This document shows positions 58,429 through 64,000 of a stretch of 64,000 bases of DNA, one piece after another (within the stretch, counting starts at the first letter, position 1; every line of letters starts with the position of its first letter). The position numbers and the translations under genes were made by a program. The notes under the pieces are model-generated. The model was not told where the DNA came from. It saw only the letters and a program-made list of their open reading frames with translations, and made no database searches. The DNA comes from Gigaspora margarita (Eukaryota > Glomeromycota > Glomeromycetes > Diversisporales > Gigasporaceae), in the NCBI GenBank assembly GCA_009809945.1, contig WTPW01000860.1, forward strand, positions 1 through 64,000, read 5' to 3'.

Positions 58429-59363
58429 GATGTACCTAATTTGACGCAGTTAAGTTCTACGACGAATATCACGTGATATATCGATCAGAATCCGATGATT
58501 TTGGTACCATTCGATCCATCTCATCGAGACGAATCGAATGGTATCAAATTCGTTTAATTCCAATCACTGGGTCGCAAAATATTGCTAATTAAATTTATTT
58601 AAAAATATGGTCTTAATTTGATGCAATGTTCCTAATTTGACGCATCGACGATATCTTGCGAACTATCGATCAGAATCACGTGATTTTGGTACCATTCGAT
58701 TCGTCTCGCTGAGACGAGTCGAACGGAACCAAAATCACACGATTCTGATCAATAGTTCGCAAGTTATCGGCATTTAACCAAAATTAGCTATCCAAGACAA
58801 ATTTTAACATTAATATAAAATAGAGAATAACGTTTGATAGATCGGTCCAATTGCGATGATTTTGCCACCAAAATGACCGCCTCAGAGAGACGGTTCCAAC
58901 GAATCCAAAATCGCTAAAATCCAATCACGGGGTCACAAGATCATTANNNNNNNNNNNNNNNNNNNNNNNNNNNNNNNNNNNNNNNNNNNNNNNNNNNNNN
59001 NNNNNNNNNNNNNNNNNNNNNNNNTAATGATCTTGTGACCCCGTGATTGGATTTTAGCGATTTTGGATTCGTTGGAACCGTCTCTCTGAGGCGGTCATTT
59101 TGGTGGCAAAATCATCGCAATTGGACCGATCTATCAAACGTTATTCTCTATTTTATATTAATGTTAAAATTTGTCTTGGATAGCTAATTTTGGTTAAATG
59201 CCGATAACTTGCGAACTATTGAACAGAATCGTGTGATTTTGGTACCGTTCGACTCGTCTCAGCGAGACGAATCGAATGGTACCAAAATCACGTGATTCTG
59301 ATCGATAGTTCGCAAGATATCGTCGATGCGTCAAATTAGGCACTGCGTCAAATTAGGTACATC
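58429..59363. mobile_element. Foldback element centred on the assembly gap
   Basis: Ends GATGTACCTAATTTGACGC and GCGTCAAATTAGGTACATC are flanked by TA (58427-58428, 59364-59365), as for mariner-type elements. The 316-bp arms 58631-58946 and 59025-59340 are near-perfect inverted repeats with only a couple of differences. Within each arm, smaller palindromes (GATTTTGGTACCATTCGA, CGTCTC...GAGACG) recur. The 78-base N run 58947-59024 lies exactly at the loop. The left arm has about 170 bp extra near 58450-58620, a partial duplication of the end. Confidence 0.85.
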
Positions 59364-59365
59364 TA

Positions 59366-60175
59366 CATATTTGCAAATGAAAATTTTTTATATGCACATA
59401 TATGCACTTAATTAGTTGTTTGTGTATCTAAAACCTGTATATTACTTGTATTTGTGCAAGTAATTTTGGATCTGAATTTTAAACACTGCCTTCATTAATG
59501 AATTGTATATCTTTATTATGATGAGTTATAGTAGACAAAAAAATTACAGAGTTATTATATATTGATAAGCCATAGTATCAAAAATTATAAAAAATATAAT
59601 ACAAATAGTATATTGGGCCATAGCAAATAATCATGTAGCTTTTAAAAATGGATGAAAAATAATAATTGCAATTTTGTAAAGCTGCCAGTATAGTAATACA
59701 GGCCAGTCTGAAAAATATTAGCAGGTATCTTTGGAATAACACAATAAGACAATATTGCATATAAATCTCTTATTAGGGTTGCAAAAAAAAGATCAAATCA
59801 AATTTGATTAATTTTTAATTGATGTTTAAAATTAAAAAGGTTGAATATTTTTTAGAATTATTCAAAATTAATCATAAAAAGGTTAGCTCTGATTGGCCAC
59901 CCCAAGAAAGATCAGCTCTAGCAGGCCCTAACCTGAGATTTTTTATTAGCTCAAATCACTATGTTAGTGTTTGTATTTGATTTATGTTCAACAAAAATAA
60001 TAGATACAGGATGTAGATAAGATTTTCTGTATCATGTGCACTCTGATCCTCTGACCCAATCATATAAACAGGCAAAAGAAAATCACTAGTTCTATATTAC
60101 ACAGATTTTTTTTATATATTATTTTTTTATTTTTTATTTTTATATATTTTTTTTTTACTTATTAATTTTGTAGTA
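59366..60175. other. AT-rich region, nothing recognised
   Basis: No gene or terminal-repeat element was identified. A short near-palindromic stretch around 59800-59850 contains ATTAATTTTTAATTGATG. The region may include the outer 5' flank of the LINE. Confidence 0.4.
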
Positions 60176-60179
60176 CTAT

Positions 60180-60650
60180 AGTTGGTGTTCTGTATTTTTA
60201 GGTCTCTTTTACCCTTTTTTTGTTTTTTTTTATCATTTTTAGTTTGTTGTTATCGGCTAGTATCTCTTTTTTTGATTGTTTGCTAATGCTTTTTTTATAT
60301 TTTTAGGTGTTTTTAGTTTGTTATTTACTGGTGCTTCTTTTCATCATTTGCTAGTGCATTTAGTTTGTTATTTGTTAGTGCATTCTGTTTGTTGTTTGCC
60401 AGTTTTTTGTACCCCTTTTATTCATTTGCTGTTGTTTTTTTGCAAGTGCTTTAGGCTAGTACTTCTTTTTGTCATTTGCTAGTACATTTTGTTCATTTTT
60501 TGCTAGTGTTTTTATTGAACTTCCTTTTGTTTATTTGCTAATTCCTTTTCTTGTTGTTTTTAGTTCATTGGTTACTAGTCCTTCTTTTTGTTGGTTACTT
60601 GTGCTTCATTTTATCAGTTACTAGCATTCTGATTGCTGTTTGCTTGTGAA
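60180..60650 (+). repeat. T-rich tandem monomers upstream of the LINE
   Basis: Variants of TTTGCTAGTGCATTTTGTTT recur about every 20-30 bp. They are followed at 60655-60800 by a purine/AT-rich GTTAGTAGTA-type array. Position directly upstream of ORF1 suggests a 5' UTR or promoter built of monomers, but transcription start is not visible. Confidence 0.55.
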
Positions 60651-60876
60651 GGTAGTAGTCTAGTTAATAATAAATAAGAGTTAGTATTAGTAGTAAAGTA
60701 TTATTAACAATGAGTAAAAATTAGAGTTAGTGGTATATTAGTGATGAGTTATAGTTAGCAGTATAGTTAGCAAAAAGTAAGAATTAGGGTTGGTGATAAG
60801 GTAATATATAATATCATAAATAAATAAATTAAATAAAAAAAATTAATAAAATTAAAAATCAAACTTCTTTAATATA

Positions 60877-62766
60877 TTGAATACACAAAACTCTGTCAAA
60901 AAAAAAAGATCGACGTACACTCTGCAGAAGACACCTGCCGGGTGTTATATCATAAACATCATCGCACGACCTAAGAGGAGAAAGGACTTACCCACACCAA
61001 CAACAAGGGCAGTAGCCCTTGTTCCAAGGAAACGAGAGTTGGAAGACATATTAATTAAGTACAGTGTAAAGAAAATGAAGAAGATACACAACACACGAGG
61101 CAAAACAGAAGAAACGTTGACTAAAGCACATACGGCAACACTCGAAGCTGCTGACACGGAAGATGATGTTTCCGAGGGTATCTCAGGTTCAAGCTCAATG
61201 AACCCAACATCCACGGACTGGTCAGAGATTATGGAACGTGAAGAAGCGACAGAAAACCAACAAAAAGAACTTGAAACAAACGACCTCCGTCCGGAAAATT
61301 CTACGGCCATGGGTGTGGAAGGTTCTGGCAATTTATATGATGAGCGATCAGGTGACGTAGGTCCACCTGATCTGCACGGGGGCGTCAGTAATGCAAATAG
61401 GGATACAGCGCCCAACATCGTTGAGAATACTGGACAAGAGACATCACCACAAAGAACAAAAACGTGGTCAGGTCTTTTTACAAAATTAACTAGGGGTAGG
61501 GCTACTTACTCCACATTCTCACCCAGAATTAATATAAGCACAAAAAATAATAATGCACTGTTGTTTGATATACAAAAACTTAAAGAAATTTCTACAAATG
61601 ATATAGTGGCTACACTATATGGCACAATAGGAACCGACTTTATTGGGGCAAAACCTCATTTTGTTAGAGGTATTCGCACATATCTAGAAATAATTTTTTC
61701 TAATGAACAGAAGATGAGACAATATGCAAAAGATGGGATAGATATGTTCCGACAAACCTTCTTTGGCTACATCTCATCCAGGACCAACCAAGAATTATTA
61801 TCAGTAAGACTGAGAAGGGTCCCAATCACAGACAAAGAAATAATCACAGGCGAAATTAAAAAAGTATTTGAAAGAGTGGGTACAATCATGGCAATCAAAC
61901 CCCTCTTGTATGAAGGCACTCCTATACAATCAGATCAATGGGTTGTGATCTTTGATGTCTCTGAGGACTGCTGCCTGACAAACCGAATCCCAAGATATGT
62001 TAATATAATGGACCAAAAGGTTGTAACAGAATGGAAGGAAGCACCAAAGCTCTGTTTCTTTTGCGATGGTGAGGGACACATAAAAAGAGACTGTGAGCAA
62101 TGGAGAGAAGCCAACAAGCTAAATCAACAGTACAAAGAGTTTAAGGAAACAAAGCAAAATCAGTCTGCAAAGGAAAAAACACCAGAGCAATCTCAAGAAA
62201 TAGATGATGAAAGGCCAGAAAATCCTTACAAGAACAACAATCAGGGACCCAAAGTACAAGGTAATATAACAATAGAGCAGGATGTTCACATGGTAGAAAT
62301 AGACCCAGCACCTGACACAGAAAAGGGGCAACTCAACATAAATGAAGAAAATAGTTCTTCACAGAACCTGTCCAGACAAGAAACAGTGACTGGTAAGAAG
62401 GATGTCCAGATGAGTGAAAGTGTGATAATACCAGAAACAGAAAAAATACAGTTGAACCCAAACAATAACAAGAGAGTATCTCCAATCAGTACAGGATTGG
62501 TTACAGGAACAATAGAAAGTCTAAACAAAGCAAATACCATTCCAAATAATTTTAAAGCAAGCATAAACAACAAAGACTGGAGACAGAATGACATGTCACA
62601 TGACCAACAAAAATTAATAGCAGGCACAACTGGAGAAACAGCACAGCCAATAGCTGATGAGGGCTTTACTGAGGTCTCATACAGTAAAAAAAATAAAAAT
62701 AAAGCTAACAGTAACAGAAGACAGGGCTTGGGTCCATACAAAAAATCTAAAACATCAGGACAATGA
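60877..62766 (+). CDS. LINE ORF1 protein, zinc knuckle, 629 aa
   Basis: An RNA-binding/chaperone-type protein of a non-LTR retrotransposon, expected in the cytoplasmic ribonucleoprotein with ORF2. The N-terminus is basic (KKKRSTYTLQKTPAGC, PKRRKD). Residues 80-200 are acidic and low-complexity. About 225-385 looks like a globular RNA-binding domain (NALLFDIQKLKEISTND...SVRLRRVPITDKEI...QWVVIFDV). The CCHC knuckle is at residues 393-406, CFFCDGEGHIKRDC. The C-terminal third is glutamine/asparagine-rich and ends basic. The first ATG after a stop-rich AT leader is at 60877. The stop TGA overlaps the ORF2 ATG, and the frame is intact with better codon balance than anything else here, so the element may be young. 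ORFs on the opposite strand are shadows. Family identity is confident; the RRM-like fold is inferred. Confidence 0.9.
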   Translation: MNTQNSVKKKRSTYTLQKTPAGCYIINIIARPKRRKDLPTPTTRAVALVPRKRELEDILIKYSVKKMKKIHNTRGKTEETLTKAHTATLEAADTEDDVSEGISGSSSMNPTSTDWSEIMEREEATENQQKELETNDLRPENSTAMGVEGSGNLYDERSGDVGPPDLHGGVSNANRDTAPNIVENTGQETSPQRTKTWSGLFTKLTRGRATYSTFSPRINISTKNNNALLFDIQKLKEISTNDIVATLYGTIGTDFIGAKPHFVRGIRTYLEIIFSNEQKMRQYAKDGIDMFRQTFFGYISSRTNQELLSVRLRRVPITDKEIITGEIKKVFERVGTIMAIKPLLYEGTPIQSDQWVVIFDVSEDCCLTNRIPRYVNIMDQKVVTEWKEAPKLCFFCDGEGHIKRDCEQWREANKLNQQYKEFKETKQNQSAKEKTPEQSQEIDDERPENPYKNNNQGPKVQGNITIEQDVHMVEIDPAPDTEKGQLNINEENSSSQNLSRQETVTGKKDVQMSESVIIPETEKIQLNPNNNKRVSPISTGLVTGTIESLNKANTIPNNFKASINNKDWRQNDMSHDQQKLIAGTTGETAQPIADEGFTEVSYSKKNKNKANSNRRQGLGPYKKSKTSGQ

Positions 62767-64000
62767 GAGAAGAACATGTGATCACAGTTGCGACACTGAA
62801 TGTAAAAGGACTTAATAATAGAATTAAATGTAAAGAAACATTAACACTCCTTAAATCATATAATATAGACATTATACTAATTCAAGAAACAAATTTACAT
62901 GACACATCTATGCAAAACTTTCTTAAAAGCCAATGGTATCTAGAGTCAATATGGTCATCAAAAACAGCTATATTAGCGGGGAACAAACGAATAAGCTTTA
63001 GCAATCAACAAATTTCACATAATGGTAGAGTAATAACCGTAAACTTTCAGCTAAAACATAAAACATTTCAGGTCACAAATGTCTATGCTCCGCCAAGTAT
63101 ACCAGAGAGGCGTGAGTTTTTAGAAACATGGGCACCTAGTATAAAGAATAATGTAATTAACATTGTAGCAGGGGACTTTAATACAAACTTGAATCCAACA
63201 GAAAACAGAATTAGCCAATCGCAGAACCATCATGATCCAACTAAAAACAAACTAGCAGAACTAATGGAGGGTTTCACAGATACAGCATACGTAAGTAAAG
63301 AAAAACCTTTCATCACCTACCACCAAACAGTTAGAGATAGACGTACTATGGCCACAAGATTAGACTATATTTTTCTTGATAATGACCATTTTCAGCTTTG
63401 CAAAAAATCTGAGACTAAGTTCAGAAACTCAGATCACTTGCTTGTGTGGTGCTCCTTATATCAAAATCAGGAAACACCAAAGCCCACACTGTGGAAACTT
63501 AATCCTAGAATGCTAAATAATACTTTTATTTCAAAAGAGTTAGAAGCAGATCTCAAAGACGAGAAGGCAACCTCAGACTGGGATTACTATAAGGTCAGAT
63601 GTCAATCAATTTACAGGGCTTGTAAGCCACCCACCGCTCCAGAAACACGTATACAAAAGCTAAACAAAAAGATAATGGAACTAAACAACAAAATGGCCAG
63701 AAATCCGCAACTAGCAGATCTAAGTATTGTAGTAATGCAGTTGAACTCAGAACTGCAAGAGGAATTAAAACTTCTAACAAAAAAATGGCAATTAAGATCA
63801 AATATCAAATGGTTAGAAGAAGGAGAAAAATCAACAAAGTACTTCTTTGAACAATACAAGGCAAGAACATCACGAGAAGCAACAGATTTGGTTAGGAACC
63901 CAGAGCTACCAGGTTCTTTAGATAGAGTGGATATTTTGCAATATATAAGGGATCAGTTTGAGCAAATATATCAAGACGAACCAGTAGATGCAGAGGCGGT
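62763..64000 (+). CDS. LINE ORF2, APE endonuclease domain, truncated by window edge
   Basis: It starts at ATG 62763, sharing ATGA with the ORF1 stop, and is open for 412 codons to the window end. The apurinic endonuclease-like fold is read from its motifs: TLNVKGL (N13), IQET (E42), VTNVYAP (Y108), VAGDFNT (D138, N140), TRLDYIFL (D201) and NSDHLLVW (S223, D224, H225). All the catalytic and metal-binding positions expected for this family are present. After a charged linker comes SNIKWLEEGEKSTKYFF (about 347-362), the usual lead-in to the reverse transcriptase, which lies beyond the window. The endonuclease nicks target DNA to prime reverse transcription. The ATGA overlap suggests termination-reinitiation coupling of the two proteins. 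Confidence 0.93.
   Translation, partial: MREEHVITVATLNVKGLNNRIKCKETLTLLKSYNIDIILIQETNLHDTSMQNFLKSQWYLESIWSSKTAILAGNKRISFSNQQISHNGRVITVNFQLKHKTFQVTNVYAPPSIPERREFLETWAPSIKNNVINIVAGDFNTNLNPTENRISQSQNHHDPTKNKLAELMEGFTDTAYVSKEKPFITYHQTVRDRRTMATRLDYIFLDNDHFQLCKKSETKFRNSDHLLVWCSLYQNQETPKPTLWKLNPRMLNNTFISKELEADLKDEKATSDWDYYKVRCQSIYRACKPPTAPETRIQKLNKKIMELNNKMARNPQLADLSIVVMQLNSELQEELKLLTKKWQLRSNIKWLEEGEKSTKYFFEQYKARTSREATDLVRNPELPGSLDRVDILQYIRDQFEQIYQDEPVDAEA

Larger units (their letters stand above)
60877..64000 (+). mobile_element. LINE (non-LTR retrotransposon), 5' half, apparently intact
   Basis: Two intact overlapping frames in LINE order (ORF1 with zinc knuckle, ORF2 starting with APE endonuclease). 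The 3' part with RT is outside the window. The left-edge fragment at 1-105 is a relative. The truncated copy at 40462-42774 represents the complementary 3' part of a LINE, but whether of the same family cannot be told because the regions do not overlap. Confidence 0.9.

Noticed and set aside
60945-62777. Minus-strand ORFs of 157 and 163 codons
   Set aside because: Antisense shadows of the LINE ORF1, with no independent family match.

Overview
ORGANISM AND SETTING. The window is AT-rich eukaryotic DNA with no operons, no bacterial signals and almost no open reading frame above 130 codons outside its right edge. Recognisable protein remains are Kelch, Sel1-like and F-box sequences (plus weak kinase-like traces), LINE proteins, and a zinc-knuckle ORF inside an LTR element. 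This gene-family mix in such AT-rich DNA suggests an early-diverging fungus, most likely an arbuscular mycorrhizal (Rhizophagus-like) genome. That is inference from family content, not a database result. There are short unresolved bases at 41520 and 41551 and a 78-base N gap at 58947-59024.

LAYOUT. 1-4.05 kb: edge of a LINE ORF1 fragment (minus strand), an old inverted-repeat element with TGACGAAACC arrays, a tRNA-like SINE, and a 1348-bp hAT-type element inserted at the SINE's 5' border. 4.05-37.3 kb: a mosaic of diverged, inverted and direct copies of one long mostly non-coding unit that carries broken Kelch-repeat gene pieces. The copies nest as a large imperfect palindrome centred near 22-25 kb. 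Into it have jumped MITEs of mariner and hAT type, a second identical copy of the 1348-bp hAT element, and a three-layer nest at 33.6-36.6 kb. 37.7-45.3 kb: three more hAT-type elements with 8-bp target-site duplications (TSDs), a 5'-truncated LINE inserted in a degenerate minisatellite, and a terminal-inverted-repeat element holding a hAT element and a foldback. 45.6-49.4 kb: tandem repeats, a polypyrimidine tract, then a scrambled minus-strand pseudogene cluster (F-box, Sel1-like and kinase-like scraps). 49.5-57.5 kb: a probable old hAT element containing a complete LTR-bounded retrotransposon, whose interior carries a zinc knuckle and Sel1-like repeat pieces. 58.4-59.4 kb: a foldback element whose centre is the N gap. 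60.2-64 kb: the 5' half of an apparently intact LINE, with ORF1 and the start of ORF2 overlapping by ATGA.

HOW IT WORKS TOGETHER. Only the LINE at the right edge looks able to make functional proteins in this window (ORF1 zinc-knuckle protein, ORF2 endonuclease). Everything else is a record of insertion and decay. The many TSDs let insertion order be read: SINE before hAT at 2.2 kb; small hAT MITE before the 1348-bp hAT at 22.8 kb; LTR element before the 165-bp MITE in its 5' LTR. I see no rRNA, credible tRNA, CRISPR or intact host gene.
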